Origin: Physcomitrium patens | Lineage: Eukaryota; Streptophyta; Bryopsida; Funariales; Funariaceae | Assembly (NCBI RefSeq): GCF_000002425.4 | Contig: NC_037256.1 | Span: 18,345,982-18,409,981 of the forward strand | DNA: 64,000 nucleotides | Direction: 5' to 3' | In this document: positions 37,330 through 50,226 of the stretch, one piece after another | Numbering within the stretch: the stretch's first letter is position 1 | How the letters are laid out: every line of letters starts with the position of its first letter | Notes under the pieces: generated by a model | What the model was told of the DNA's origin: nothing | What the model saw: only the letters and a program-made list of their open reading frames with translations | Database searches by the model: none | Position numbers and translations under genes: made by a program

Positions 37330-38201
37330 TCTGTATAGGCTCTAACTTAGATGAATAAGCTTCCAAAAACTTAGAAGGTATTGCCATGATTTGACTTTTA
37401 TTTTTTCAATCAAATCTTTGTTCTTAGCATCTTTCAAAGAGTTAATTATTGCATGGAATGGCTTGAGCAATAAATTGCTTAAATGAATCTACTCTTGATA
37501 TTGTGAACAATAAATCTTTGATATTATCTTTTAATCCATATTAAAATTGATTTATAAAGACTTTATCATTCTAATCTATGTCGCAAGTAAGATTTTAGAA
37601 TTTAATAGCATATGTAGTAGCTTTATGAAATTCTTATCATAGAAATATGAACTTAGTCTTTGTTGCCTTTTTTTGATTATTTTTTTTAAATATACTTATA
37701 AATACTTCCAAAAATGAATACAAATTATAGAGTAGTCATGAATCTTATTTCATCAAAGATACAAACCAAAAAAGATCACTCTAAAAAAAATGCTCTTATG
37801 AATCCGTCTTGAATAAATCTATGAATGCATTGAAAAAGATGCAACCTTAGATAATGCTATACTTATTATAAAAACCTTCAAAATTTTAATTTTGTTCTAT
37901 CAAACTTCTCCAACATACTTATCTTTGCCTCCCTTATACTTTTAGTAGAAAAAATCCTTAAATTCAATTATTAATTGAATCTACTTACTTCTCTTAATTG
38001 TACAATTTTTTGGCATAGACTTTGAACTTTATTATTAACTTCTTCCAAAGGTATAGAAATAGTACTATCATGATTCAAGTTAAAAATATGTGAGATTTCT
38101 ATTCTAAGAGTGTTGATAAGCTTGTAAAGATCTATAATAATTGTAAATCTATTCTTATTTCTATCAAGAATAGCATCCATAATTTTTTTTTCTATAAACA
38201 A
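37330..38201 (-). pseudogene. gag of G2-c
   Basis: The start region shows MDAILDRNKNRFTIIIDLYK, LINTLRIEISHIFNLNHDS and a VQSLCQKIVQLRE segment, parallel to G2-a and G2-b. The capsid-like part decays towards 37400 and ends with a segment resembling MAIPSKFLEAYSSKLEPIQI, just before the inserted solo LTR. Confidence 0.7.
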
Positions 38202-38441
38202 CTCAAATTAAATTTTAAAAAATAAATTAAAAGAGGATAATTTATAACTTCTAATATCAAATGAAAATTTCTACAAAGAAAAGTAATTCACTCTCTTTAA
38301 GGAAAAAAATCAATGTTAGAAAATAATAAGTTAATTTAAAGGTGTATGATCCACAATCTTTAAGAATAAAATAATAAAAGTGAAGTAATTCACTCACTTC
38401 TAAAAAAAAACAGTTACAATGAGTTAGTACTCTTATCAAAT

Positions 38442-38857
38442 TGTTAAGGACATGAATATCAAAGAAAATCTCAATATACTCTTATGTCACTTGAAAAGAC
38501 TAGGAAATCATTCCAAAATAATAATATATTGAACTAGAATGGCTATTGTCAAAGACAAGAAGAATAAAAAGTATAGAAATAAGACTAGAAATTACAAAGG
38601 TATTGACAAGAATAAAAAGGCTTCATTCTTGTCTCTATATAAACTATCTAACTAAGGGCTATATGATAATGTTTTATAAGACCTCCAATATGTCTTAACT
38701 TTATAAAATACATGTCTTAACTTGTAGAAAAAAAATTCTATATATGTACTATAAAGTGAGCTTATTTCATAAGCTACCAATACGTATGACACATATCTAA
38801 ATTATTGATCAAGTTTCTAATCTATCAATCAATTACAAACATAATTAAAGTCAAAGC
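38442..38857 (-). repeat. 5' LTR part of G2-c
   Basis: About 416 bp match the gag-proximal three quarters of the G2 LTR, from TGTTAAGGACATG on the plus strand to AAAGTCAAAGCC. Unrelated sequence begins at about 38858, which is the apparent outer border of the element here. Confidence 0.65.
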
Positions 38858-40130
38858 CACTATTATATTACATATATTCTTGCTTGAGAGTGCACCAAGT
38901 GCCTAACTATAGAAGATAAGTAGAAATACAAGAACAATTTTATCAATTATAATAGAATCTTAAATAATCTTAAGTAAATCTTAATGACTTTGATCAAACT
39001 TTGACTAATCCAAAATTTGACTAATCCAAGAATTTCTTAATCAAATCCTAAATCAAATTTTAATAAAACCTTAATGAAATTCTAAATCTTAGACAAAACT
39101 TAAAAAAGTTCTAAACCAAATTCTAAGCAAATCTTAGACCAAATCCAAAATCAGATTCTAATCAAATCCTAAATCTTAAATAAATTCTTAACAAATCCTA
39201 TAGCAAATGAAATGTCGACAACTAATAATCAAAATATTGATATCAATTCAAAATTTTCATACTTTTTAATATCTTAGTTAAAAATAAGTACAAGAAAGAT
39301 GAAATCAATTGCACTTATAAATTGAGAGAAATATAAGATAATCTAATAAGGTGTTAGGTAGCTTCCTATTCCAATATAAATATTGAACTTCTAGAGCTAA
39401 TATCTCCTTTTTTAATCATTAAATTTCTCTCAAATTTTACCTAAAATGTTAAAAATTGAATCTTATATCCATATCAAAATATTTCACTTCAATCTAATTA
39501 ATAGATTGCTAAAGATCTTAGAAACACTTACTGACTCTCAAACTCTAATTTCTCAAATCTCAACCTACAAAAACCTTTACTTTGATCTAACCATTTGATT
39601 GATGTCAAAATTTGTAAAAATATCTATAACTAGCACAACAACATATTGCATAAAATTCATCTATACTTATACCACAAAATTCAAGAAACCGTCAAATTTA
39701 TATACATATTTTTATTTCTCAAAATCTAAACCAATCAAAAATATTACTAACTTTGAAAATCCTTTAAAGACTCAATATTGGCTTAATTGATATAAAATTA
39801 ATGCTTAAAAATCTCTTATTAAGTTTTCTCTCAAATTTCCTTCTTTGATCTGCTAAAGAGCTATCTATTCACTATAGGTGTACAATTTTATGCCTTGGAG
39901 TCTGATTTTGACTTAAATTGACAACTGGTCCTCTTTAAGTATCAATTTTTAGCTTCTTGAAGTAAATTTTGCTAAAATCTATTCTTAATTCTTTCTTACA
40001 TATGCCTATATTATTTAAATTTTTAATTTATTTTATTTTTTTTATTTAAGGTCCTAAAAACCTTAAAAATTTCTTTAAATAACTTGATTCAATTATCTAC
40101 TATAAATATCTTCAATTTTACACCATCGAA
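38858..40130. other. Unassigned AT-rich region with degenerate short repeats
   Basis: No gene or element was recognised. Between about 38980 and 39210 short phrases of the type AAATCYTAAATC recur irregularly every 10-16 bases, which looks like a decayed tandem array. The rest is AT-rich sequence whose short open frames carry no known motif. It lies between the outer border of G2-c and the integrase end of G4. Confidence 0.45.
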
Positions 40131-40700
40131 TTCTCATAACAAGTATTATCTATTGTCATATACTTGTTTGACAACATAAAGTCCAAACTATCTCTTTGCA
40201 AACTTCTTTATTGTACTATGTTGATTATTTAAGCTACTATCATAAACTAATATCCAATTGTTATCTTTAATTGCTTTAGGTTGTAGTCGATATTTTTTAT
40301 TATATCTTTTATTATTCTTTTTCCTTGCTTCTTTCAACCTCTCCATTATTGCTTCAATATCATGAGGTTTTCTTTCTAATTGTTGAATCCATTCTACTAA
40401 AAGTTCTTTTCTATTGAAATCATCCTTCCAAGCTAATGCATCCTACGTAGGCATTATCTCTTATATTGGCATTATTTTTTTTTCCATACATTAATTCAAA
40501 AGGTATATAACTTATTACTAAACTATGAATTGTACAATCAGCCCATAATACAAATAATAGTAGTTTAGGCCATTCATATGCTTTGATATTGTATGCCTTT
40601 ACTAATGCCTTAATAATAAGTGAATGCCTACGCTCACTTTTACCATTACCTTCTAGATTATAAGCTATTGTAAAAAAAAATTAATTCTTATTCTACTAAA
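40130..40700 (-). pseudogene. Integrase C-terminal part of G4
   Basis: GNGKSERRHSLIIKALVKAY, WPKLLLFVLWADCTIHSLV and IPFELMYGKKIMPI are the last part of a gypsy integrase core. They are followed by the basic, lysine-rich region LKEARKKNNKRYNKKYRLQP. No chromodomain was seen. Confidence 0.75.
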
Positions 40701-41699
40701 ATATTTTTATGCTTTCTTTGTATTTAATTCATTCCTATTTGCTATAATCTTCTCAATACAACTATGGCAACAAATAAGATCTTCTAATAAAAATTAGCAT
40801 ACACCTTCAATAACCTTTGTTCTTAATGCTTGTCTTTCAACCATATTTAATAAAACTTCTTGTGCAAGTACCAAATAATTCATTTGTCTAGGTTCCATAA
40901 GCATTGCCATAAAATCGACTACCTATTTATAATATAAAGCTAAAGTATATATTAGATGTAATCCATCTAAATTTTGAATGTTTGAATACATTTGGCAAGT
41001 TTTTTTAAGATTCTACAAAATTTTCTACGTTTTTGTACATGCCCTTCTACCAATATTTTTCTTTCAACTTAATAAATGTGGCCCAAATATCCCAATGCCT
41101 TACCTATAAACTTTCATAAGATTCTTTAATATTCTTTATTGAACTTTTAAATCACATATAATCCATTGTAATATTTTTCTTCTTTTTTTGGATGATTTCA
41201 TAAATATCCATTATGTAAAAAATATCCATAGGTTTTTTTAAGATTTTTTTTTAAATTCTTGATTTATCCAATTCTCTTATTTCTATAATGTATTTAAATA
41301 TTCTTCAAAATCTTTTTATTCTACTTTATATATATCTCTTGAAAATATTTCCAATAGTATATTTAAACATATACATTTTTAGTTTGGTAATGCATTAAAA
41401 TAAAAATTTGTATCCACATCATCTTCCAAATCAATCAGATCTTTTTCATTGTAATATCTTGTTCTTGATAATATATTTGTAATTATTTTTTTTTTCTATA
41501 ATGAGTTTAAATTCTAAATTTATAAATTTGATATATGATATCTATCTTAATATAATAATATCAGGAATTGAACAACTTGTAATCATATTCAATAAAAGTA
41601 GATAATTTATTTTTATAACTATCAATGTATCAATCAAGTATTCTTTTTTATTTTTTATAGCTATTATTATATTCCATAATTCTCTTTTGATTTGTATAT

Positions 41700-42450
41700 A
41701 TGTCCTTTATCTAGCATTCAAAACCTTTGCTCTAAACCTTACTACATATCTATTTCTTTGTTCATCATTTTGTCCAATTGTCCAACCTATTTCAATTGGA
41801 TATATATCAATTATCAATATCATTCGTCTTCTATATTTGTAATTTATTTTCTTCAAAGTTAGAAGTGATAAAAGAATTCTTTCAATTTTTCCATAGTTTT
41901 TTTTTGTTTTTCTTTCCATTGAAATTTTTGATTCTTTCTTAATAATTCATATAATTGATCTACTACATGAGATATCCATATATGATAGAAAATACATGCT
42001 CCTAAAAATCTTCTAACTTTCTTCATATTTGCATATTTCTTCATTTTTATAATATTATCAATCTTTTCTATTCTTAAATCTCTTAAATTGAGTTGCATAG
42101 AAGCCTTTTCAACCCTTTCCTCAAAATTTAATGGTAGCAATAATGCCGCTGATTTAACCTTCTTTTCAAAAATCTTATACTTTTTGTTTACCTTCACTTC
42201 ATACTTATCTACATATTCTTTCTCTCCATCATAAAATTTCTTAGAATGCACATTTATTACCTTATCACCTCTTTTAAAAATATAAATTTAATAACATTTA
42301 CAAATTATCCATAGTATTACTAAAGCAAGATGCTTCAAACATCCTTAATACATATTCATCTTTATCAATCACTTCATATTTCTTCCATTCATATTCCATA
42401 TTTTTGATATTTTTGCTATTTATTCTTCAAATTTTATCTCTATATTTGAA
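41700..42450 (-). pseudogene. Reverse transcriptase end and RNase H start of G4
   Basis: The segments NMKKVRRFLGACIFYHIWI, QLYELLRKNQKFQWKEKQ and MEKLKEFF are the typical connection between reverse transcriptase and RNase H. IIDIYPIEIGWTIGQNDEQ followed by RNRYVVRFRAKVLNAR is the start of a gypsy RNase H. Confidence 0.8.
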
Positions 42451-42479
42451 TAAAATATATCCATCTTGTAATAATCCTA

Positions 42480-42800
42480 TAATGGTCTCATTTCTACTAT
42501 TGGAAGCTTATGAATCTTCTCAAATCCTACAACTATCTCATTGTAGCATTAAAGTCCATCAAATTAAAGGAAATTACAATGGACTATGTGATAGCAAGAC
42601 TTATCCATGAAGCAACCAAGAAAAAAGAGAAAGAACCTCAAAGTGAAGATTTGGCTCTTCTTTCAAGACAAGGTAACAAGAGCTATTCTATTCAAGGCGA
42701 CAATGTGTGAACTTGCTTCATATGTAGAAAATCAGGTCACTTTGGTCAAAATTGCTATAAGGTAAGAAAAAAAGAAAGAAAAAGTGCCAACAATATACAT
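42480..42800 (+). pseudogene. Copia gag fragment with a zinc knuckle
   Basis: The piece shows MNLLKSYNYLIVALKSIKLK, DYVIARLIHEATKKKEKEPQ, LALLSRQGNKSYS and a CCHC knuckle CFICRKSGHFGQNC (about 42718-42760). This is typical of Ty1/copia gag. It may come from the same family as C1, but the parts do not overlap, so this cannot be tested inside the window. Confidence 0.8.
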
Positions 42801-42879
42801 GAGTAAGTGGAGGCACATCCATGGCAAGTGGAGGCATATCCAAAATGACTTCAATTTCTATAACCACCTATAGATTCTA

Positions 42880-43475
42880 CTTCACAATCAAATATAAATA
42901 TTTATAATCTTATTTCTTATAAATGTCATATTTTATTCACTTGTCTTTATTCAATATCATAATACCATCATATAATACTACATTCTTTTAATAGACTACA
43001 TACACTCATTTAATATTTTAATCATTGGATATATATCTTTACTAAAAATATATTCCAAAATTAATCATTTCTTTTATATTTTCTTTTACACATCCAATTC
43101 TACTCATTTCTTATAGATATCTTTCATTGTTCAAGTATCACAACCAATACGATAGAACATCATCCTTCACAATTGAACTATACCAATATCTTCAGTCACT
43201 TGCTTCCAATCCGCCAAACAGCACTCAATAATCAACAAATTTAATTTCTTACTCAATAATATAAAGATCCAATTTCTATTTCATTATAATACTCTTAATT
43301 TATATTGTTCAACAATCAAAATGGATCCAATCTTTCAACTCTGAAGTTATTACAAAAAAAAATAAAACAAAAAAAATATGTAGTAGCACCAAGCTTACTT
43401 CAACTCTAGATTTTCACAATTTGGTCTTCTTTTACTTCTTCTTCAATAGATTTATACTTATCTCCAAATACCAAA
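42880..43475 (-). repeat. Worn G1 LTR remnant
   Basis: The core GTAGCACCAAGCTTACTTCA near 43384 and the flanking A-rich and TCTTC-rich phrases match the centre of the G1 LTR in minus orientation. The outer parts are too decayed to place borders. Confidence 0.45.
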
Positions 43476-43480
43476 CATTA

Positions 43481-43898
43481 TGTCACAGACATATAATTGA
43501 AGAAGGTTTGAGAAGATTCTTGTATATCTTAGAAGGTTTTAGAAGATTCTAATAGGTTCTAAGAAGGTTCTAGAAGATTCTAATAGATTCTAAGAAAGTT
43601 CTAAAAGGTAATAGGAGATCTTAGAAGGTTCTAGGAGTCTTTAGATGCTTTAAGAAGTTTCTAAAGAAGGATCTTAGGCTTATTTTGTTTCCAAGCTTCA
43701 TGAAAACTTCTTAAGAAGCTTTCTAAGACCTAATATATATAGGAATCAAGGCTGAGGAGATCCTCAGTCTTGAAAACTTATTTCTTGTGGTCTAGCTAAG
43801 ACCTTCTTTCCTAGTATCCAATTATTGATCTAATATTGAGTTAAGTCTATTTCTTGGTCTTTAATCCTTGTCTTATATACGGTTCTCAATATTTGTCA
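43481..43898 (+). repeat. Candidate 5' LTR of G5
   Basis: The stretch begins TGTCACAGACATATAATTG and a possible end is TCAATATTTGTCA, upstream of G5 gag. It contains a degenerate array of AGAAGGTTCTAGAAGATTCT-like phrases at about 43500-43690. There is no second copy in the window, so the borders are guesses. Confidence 0.4.
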
Positions 43899-44108
43899 AA
43901 ACTGCCATAAAAAAATATTAGAAGCTAAGTCTTTCTTGATAAAGAGTAGATTATTCCTCTTCTTGGAATTACTATAGCATTCTAAAGGTTGCGGATTATC
44001 CTCTCCTAGACTAATATTCTTCTTTTCTTAATATTCTTTTAATTTTTTTCTTCATATTATAGATCAGGTTTTTTTTTCCTTTGAATGTGTGTATTTCTCT
44101 GATTTTCT

Positions 44109-45000
44109 ATGATAGAAGGTAGAAAAGTCAATATGATAGAATCTAAAGAGATGGAATTAGATTCTATTATTAATACTCTTAAAGTATGGAAGATCAAAAT
44201 AGAGACTTTATCAAAGCAGAATGAAGAATTATATATGACCACATATAATTGTCAAGGAGCCAAAGTGCCTCAATCACCACATCAAATGGTAATAGAGGTT
44301 CCAAATTTTCAAACGACTATATTTGCTTCAACAAACATGAGAGGTACATCCACATAAGGGAATGTTTTGACAATAACAATAAAAAAAGATCAAAAGATCA
44401 ATCTTCTAGAAAAGTTTGATGGCACTTGCTCAAAATTTTGTGGCTTTGTAAATCAAGTACAATTAATCACCTTGCTTCAACTTCAATGATATTTCATTGA
44501 AACATCTTGTGTTGGTTTGATTGGAACCTTATTCTTAGATCAAGATTTATCTTATTTCGCTCTATTATTTAAAAAGAATTCTTCTATATTATATAATTTT
44601 GAAGTATTTTTTATAGTATTTGTAGAAGCATTTGGTGTATATGATAAAGTTCATTCTTCAACAACTAAAATTCAAAGCCTTTGACAAAGAATGTATTCTG
44701 CATCAACATATGCATCAAATTTTTGACAAAGAATGTGTTCTGCATCAACATATGCATCAAATTTTTGACAAAGAATGTGTTCTACATTAACATATGCCTG
44801 AGATTTTTTGCCTCAGATATACAGATTGATGTAGTGTACTTCAAACCTCTTTTTGAGCAAGAAATATAAGCATCAAAGAAAACTTGGCTTATACTTATAT
44901 TGTGAAAAAACTAAATATAAGGTTGATATTTATTCAAAAAAATACCAGCGTACATATCAAATGAGAAGTGCGGCTACATTATCAAAAGCTTTGCAAGAAT
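44109..45000 (+). pseudogene. gag of G5
   Basis: The gag remnant has a coiled-coil-like start (MELDSIINTLKVWKIKIETL) and a capsid-like domain opening LLEKFDGTCSKFCGFVNQ. FIETSCVGLIGTLFLDQDLS, LFKKNSSILYNFEVF and FGVYDKVHSSTTKIQSL follow. A 14-residue unit (about QRMCSASTYASNF) is then repeated three times. It is broken in several places. Confidence 0.75.
44680..44805 (+). repeat. 42-bp tandem repeat, three copies, in G5 gag
   Basis: Units start at 44680, 44722 and 44764, each beginning TTTGACAAAGAATG. The first two differ by one base and the third by several. The unit is exactly 14 codons, so the array keeps the gag frame. Confidence 0.92.
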
Positions 45001-45129
45001 ACAAGGACATCCAGCCATAGTAAGGACCATGCAGTTGATACTATCCCAAATCAAAAAAGGTCATGTACTCTCTGCCAACCCTTTGTATTATTTTATTATA
45101 CTTGTATAATTAAGAGTTACAAAACTAGA

Positions 45130-46796
45130 GTATTATGTATTATTGGACTCGAGAGCATGTACATGTTTTATTAATAAAGAATTTTTTAGATCACACAAAA
45201 TTTTTATAGTCAAAAAATCCAAAGCTATATATATAGAAGTAATAGATGGTCAATATTTATCCTTTGGAGACGTCACTCATGAGATGATTCCATTAAAAAT
45301 AACCTTTGATAATTATAGCAGCTAAGTAGTATTCAATGTCATTAGGTCACTATGAAGTTTAATCATTTTAGGACTCTCAGGCTTGAAGAATATAATCCAC
45401 AAATAGATCGGATATTCCAAAAGTTATAATTTTTTCTAGTAGATTATAGAATCCTTAGATCTATGAAAAAATTTCTAACATCCAATAAGCCAAAACTTAA
45501 ACAATATTTATTTATTGGAGCTAGAGCATTTTTGAGGGTGGCTAAATAAGGCACTATCTTTATTATCTATGCAAATCCATGATCAAAACCTAAGGTTGCT
45601 ACAACAACAATTTTAGAAGAATATAAGGATTTTGTAGATGTATTTGAAAAAAAAATGCAAACATCTTGTTGAAGCATCACCCTTACAATTATACAATTGA
45701 CCTTCAAGAAAGAGCTCAACTACCATTTAGATCCATCTATAATTTATCTCAGAACGAGCTTGAGACTTTAAAGGAATATATTGATGAAGATCTATCTAAA
45801 AATTTTATTTGACATTCCAAGTTGCTAATTGGTACTCTGATATTATTTGTGAAGAAGAAAGATGGATCTTTATAGATGTGTATTAATTATTGTAGTCATA
45901 ATAAAATCACGGTAAAGAATCAATATCCATTGCCATTGATATCTAGACTTTTTGATCAACTTAGTCAAATAAAAAACTTTATAAAGATTGATCTACAAGG
46001 CATATATAACTTCGTATGCATTAAGAAAAGAGATGAATGGAAGACATCATTTCATACCAGGTATGGATATTTTAAATACAATGTCATTCTTTTTGGACTT
46101 ATTAATGCACTAGCCATATTCCAATACTTAATGAATGATATATTTTGTGAGCATCTTGAAGACTTTGTTGTGATCTATTTGGATGATATTCTAATCTTTT
46201 CTAAGAATTTGGAAGACCACAAAAAATATATCCTCTTTGTATTGGAAAAGCTACGAATTGCTAAATTATATGTAAAATTAGAAAAGTGTATATTTTACGC
46301 ACCTCAAGGCAAATTTGTTGGATATATTGTTTCTAACAAAGGCTTTTTTATAGATCTAAAGAAGGTACAAGCAATCATTGATTAGACAAAGCCAAAAATT
46401 ATAAGTGATGTCCAATCCTTTCTTAGATTTACAAACTTCTATAGGATTTTTTTTAGAAATTATTCCAAGATTGCTACTCTACTTATGCAATTGATATACA
46501 AGCTAGACTGGGGCTCTAAAGCAAAGAAAGTTTTTCAAAGCTTAAAAGATACTTTTACAATAGCTCCAATTTTGATACATTTAGATTTCAAAAAGTCCTA
46601 CTTTATAGAAACCAATGCTTCAAACTTTGCATTAAAAATAGTCTTATCATAATATGGAGAAGATGAAAAACTTCATTTAATTACATTCCATTCTAAAAAA
46701 AATTTAATGACAAAAATCAACTTTAAAATCCATAATAAAGAGTTGCTTGCCATTGAAGATTCTTTCCAAGAATGGTGCTACTTTCTTAAAGGCACT
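45130..46796 (+). pseudogene. Protease, reverse transcriptase and RNase H start of G5
   Basis: Protease is seen at 45130-45330 (ACTCFINKEFFRS and QYLSFGDVTHEMIPL-like segments). Reverse transcriptase (45590-46385) shows NQYPLPLISRLFDQLSQIK, FIKIDLQGIYNFVCIKK, GLINALAIFQYLMNDIF, the active site VIYLDDILIF (about 46170-46200) and FVGYIVSNKGFFIDLKKV. RNase H begins at about 46555 (ILIHLDFKKSYFIETNA) and continues to KELLAIEDSFQEWCYFLKG, where G1-b starts. YLDD is the normal chromoviral form. Confidence 0.85.
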
Positions 46797-47571
46797 TGTA
46801 GAATAAGTAGTTATTTTCAGAATGTAGATATCTAGTGTATAGTGTAAACAGGGATAGATAACTGCTGAAAAGGTGGTTCAGCAGGTAGAATAGATGAATA
46901 GTCAAGAAAAATAGTTATCATCCGTAGTATAGGAGTTGGTATCTCGGGGTAGTATAAAGAGGATGGGAGAGAGAAAGAAAATGCCAAACTATGATAGTCA
47001 TGAATTGGAATTAAGCTTGGTGCTTCCTCTTTGTTTTTTTTGTTTTTTTTGTTGTTAAAGAGTAATGGATAGTTTCTAAATACTAAGAAGTGAGTCTGTG
47101 GAATAAATCAGAGATTGATTTATGAGTTATTGATTATGTAATTGGAGTACTGAGTGATTGAATTATATGAGAAGTTATTGGAAGATTAATTATGGATGGA
47201 AGATCATGATTGTTGTTTATTGAGAGTTGTGTGTGTGTATTTTGATAGAGGAAGTCTGTGATTACAAGAATTCTGTGAATTTAGATTAGTTTGAGTGAAG
47301 TTTGTTATTCATGGTGTTGGATGGAATTTATTGAGGTTTGAGCAATCTTTTGAGAGTGCAGGGTTGCATACTATGGTTATCAGTTGATAGAGGAGTATTG
47401 TTACTAGGTGAAAGCATTGTAGTATTTCTTAGTGTTTTAGTGGTTCGAAATATAGTTAATTGTGTGATCCTAATGAGTGAAATTCATGTGCTTAGTCTTT
47501 CCCTGTGTTTGAATTCCGCTATACAAGTTTATTCTAGAAGGAATTGTAGAATAAATAAAACGACAAGCACA
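46797..47571 (+). repeat. 5' LTR of G1-b (775 bp)
   Basis: It starts TGTAGAATAAGTAG and ends ACGACAAGCACA. It matches the G1-a LTR (7789-8565) in reverse complement with nearly the same length. The border with G5 RNase H at 46796/46797 is sharp. Confidence 0.87.
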
Positions 47572-47574
47572 TTT

Positions 47575-47592
47575 TGGCACTGCTATCAGGGA
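47575..47592 (+). other. Primer binding site of G1-b
   Basis: TGGCACTGCTATCAGGGA lies three bases after the LTR end, the same spacing as in G1-a. It differs from the G1-a site by a few transitions. Confidence 0.6.
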
Positions 47593-48999
47593 TTGACAAT
47601 ATTATTGAGTATTAGGAATTAACTGTCGAAATAGTAAAGGAAATTGGAAAGTAAACTTAATAGAAATAATGAAAGACTATGGTTATTAAGAATGAGAATT
47701 TAACAGCAAAAAGAATAAAGCAATCAAAAAAAAGAACAGAGAGATCACAAGCAAGAAATTTGTTGCATAATGAGCGAGATCACAAATTAAAAAAGAAGCA
47801 TCGACAAAGTTGGATGAAGCCATGGTTGCATGCCTGTCAGCATATTCGATTGTATTCAAAAGACAATCGACGTCTAATATTTCAAAAGTACATATCGTTA
47901 AAGAAATTGCCAAGAGCACTCATGAGGAACGCTGCTAATAGTCCAACATACCTCTCGAAGTCGTTAACAAAAAGCAAGGAAGACATAGAGGAATTAAGTA
48001 CCTCATTGGATATTTTCCCAATTGGAGATACGTCTGATTTTAACAAAACTGGTTCTGAAGATCAACATAAATTACTTGCTAATAAAGACCAATTCAGAGT
48101 ATATCAAAATCCATTGTTTTTATATCATATTCAATGAGTAAAATTATTTGGGGATAATAATAGTCAATTGGGAAGGCCTGGAAGTCCGAAAAAGACTTTT
48201 GCGGGAGACAACTTTTATTTTAATAAAAAATTAAGTGAAACACTAGCATCTTTAATGATGTCCAGAAGACCAACAGTTCCAATTGCAATCCAAATGGTTG
48301 CGGCGAGAGATTGCACAACTAGCGAGGCTCCATTACCTACTTTTAGAGGTTTACCAAAAGTCGATCCAGATCAATATTTATCACAATTCTTGACTGCATG
48401 TGTAGCCAATAATGGCAAAACTGAAGATATTTGGTTAAGATGGTTGCTAGCAATATTAAAGGACATAGTATTTGAATGGTATAATCGCCAGCCCGTCAGT
48501 CAATTTTCTAATTGGAAGGCATTAAAAAATATATTTTTAACCAATTTTTGACCAATTGGATTTGAAGAGTGACTTAGGAAAAGATTGATGAATAGCAAAA
48601 TGGTACTAAGAGAAGTGGTACAATCATATTATGGCCGAGTAGCAGATATTCTTAGTAATGGCCAATTAGCCAAATGCCTCATTTATTTATTTTATCCATA
48701 TTAGTTAACAGACTTTACCCAATAGAATTAAAGTTATTCGTGAAGGAGGCTCAACCGACCACTGTTGCTTCCTCACTAGCACGAGCAAAGGTGTGGGAAG
48801 AATGTCACTATAACCAATTCTTAACCACTGGAGCTACAATGATTCCATCTCAAGCAGGTTATCTAATACCAATCTGGAGTGAAACTGGGAGCAGTTACCC
48901 AAGAATGCTAGATTAGGGTGCAAACCTTAGTATTAATCCACAAAGAGTAGTGAATGTTATTCCATTACAAAACATACCACCAACAACTATAGTCCCGTT

Positions 49000-50214
49000 G
49001 TCGTATTATGTGCTTTCTTGCTCGAGAACGTGCCGAGCGATTGGCTGTAGAAAGTAGTATGGAGATTCTCCAATATTCAAGTAGTCTATCGATTATTGAC
49101 TGTTGGAATATAAACGACTACAAGAATATACCGTAAATCTATACGGATGCCCTTTGACTGCTTGTCGACGTCCTTTTTGTCCCAGCCGGTAGGTCTCTAG
49201 ACGTTACAGAGAACCCCGAACAACCCAAACTGCTAATCTTCGATACCGCTTTATACTCACAATCTTGTATCCACTGACTGTCTTATTAGATTAACCCAAT
49301 AAATTTCATTCACTTCGCATACTCAATCCTATAGACACTCTTTTAATTCTTCATCACAGACGTAACTCGATTTTATAAAACACTCAAGAGTAATCAAACC
49401 CACTTCATTAAAAATCCCGATTCACCATTACAACACTGACTTTAGCAACGATTGCCTCAGTCTTTCCAAATCCCTATGAAGAAAAAAAAATCCAATTCTC
49501 TGTCTTTTTTTCCCTTCCCGAAGCATGAAGCTCTCTCTCCGATTCTTCTCAAACCTCCGAAAAACTCCTTCTCTCTCCCTTCATTTCTTAACCTATCCTC
49601 CCCTTTAATCCTAATTCTTTCTTCTTTCAAACCCTAGCCTCTAAATTTCTTCAATCTTCCGTCTTGGATCTAGAATTGGCTCCCGCCATCAAAGCTTTCT
49701 CCTCCGTTTTTACCTTTAAGAGATCCTTTTACCAAAAACAACGTTCCCTAAAACGGCACAGAGAAGAAGACAGCCTGAAACAGAATCGAAACCCCCGTAA
49801 TTGGGACCACATTGAGTCGCCCGACCAATTCAAGTCTCATATTGGCTAAGAGGACCCGGATTGGATGTCTTGAAATAGGACCACATTGGGTTGCCCGACC
49901 AAGTCACGTCTCATATTGTGTAAGAGGCCCGTAGTAAGACTTGGATTGAATGTCTTGAAATTGGATCCAATTGGCTCTTCGAACTAGGCTCACCCGTCAT
50001 GTGAATTGGTCCTTTCCCTTCCTGCTGACTCCCGTTACTAAAATCAAATGGAGCATTTCAGTATGCCCCGACTGACTGTAATGGAGTGACTGAATTTGGC
50101 CACTCAGTATTTTCATTGGAATTGGTCATTGCTCCCAATATTCCAGTTAATTGAATATTAATAAAATTCCCCTTTTTTTATATTTTCACGGTGTACTCGT
50201 GTTACAATACAACA
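49000..50214 (-). repeat. 3' LTR of N1-b (1,215 bp)
   Basis: It matches the 5' LTR throughout. On the minus strand it starts TGTTGTATTGTAACACGAG and ends GCACATAATACGACA. The preceding G1-b gag sequence stops exactly at the CCGT duplication. Confidence 0.87.
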
Positions 50215-50226
50215 TCCACCCCCTCT
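50215..50226 (-). other. Polypurine tract of N1-b
   Basis: The minus strand reads AGAGGGGGTGGA directly before the 3' LTR start TGTTGTATTG. This fixes the transcription direction of N1 as minus here, in agreement with the gag and protease orientation. Confidence 0.75.

Larger units (their letters stand above)
33360..38857 (-). mobile_element. G2-c: chromodomain gypsy element, minus strand, 5' LTR to chromodomain
   Basis: On the minus strand: partial 5' LTR (38442-38857), gag (about 37330-38201), protease (about 36300-36780), reverse transcriptase and RNase H (about 34800-36200), integrase (about 33570-34780) and chromodomain (about 33370-33560). A solo G2 LTR (36780-37323) sits between gag and protease. 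No 3' LTR was recognised on the left. It is AT-rich and heavily broken, of an age similar to G2-b. Confidence 0.78.
40130..42450 (-). mobile_element. G4: gypsy fragment, reverse transcriptase end to integrase
   Basis: On the minus strand: reverse transcriptase C-terminal half and connection (about 41860-42450), RNase H start (about 41700-41900) and integrase end (about 40130-40700). The sequence is unlike G1, G2, G3 and G5. No LTR was recognised. It is AT-rich and heavily broken. Confidence 0.7.

Noticed and set aside
43500-43690. Regular tandem array of AGAAGGTTCT-type phrases
   Set aside because: The spacing is irregular and no fixed period could be assigned by eye, so it is mentioned only within the candidate G5 LTR.
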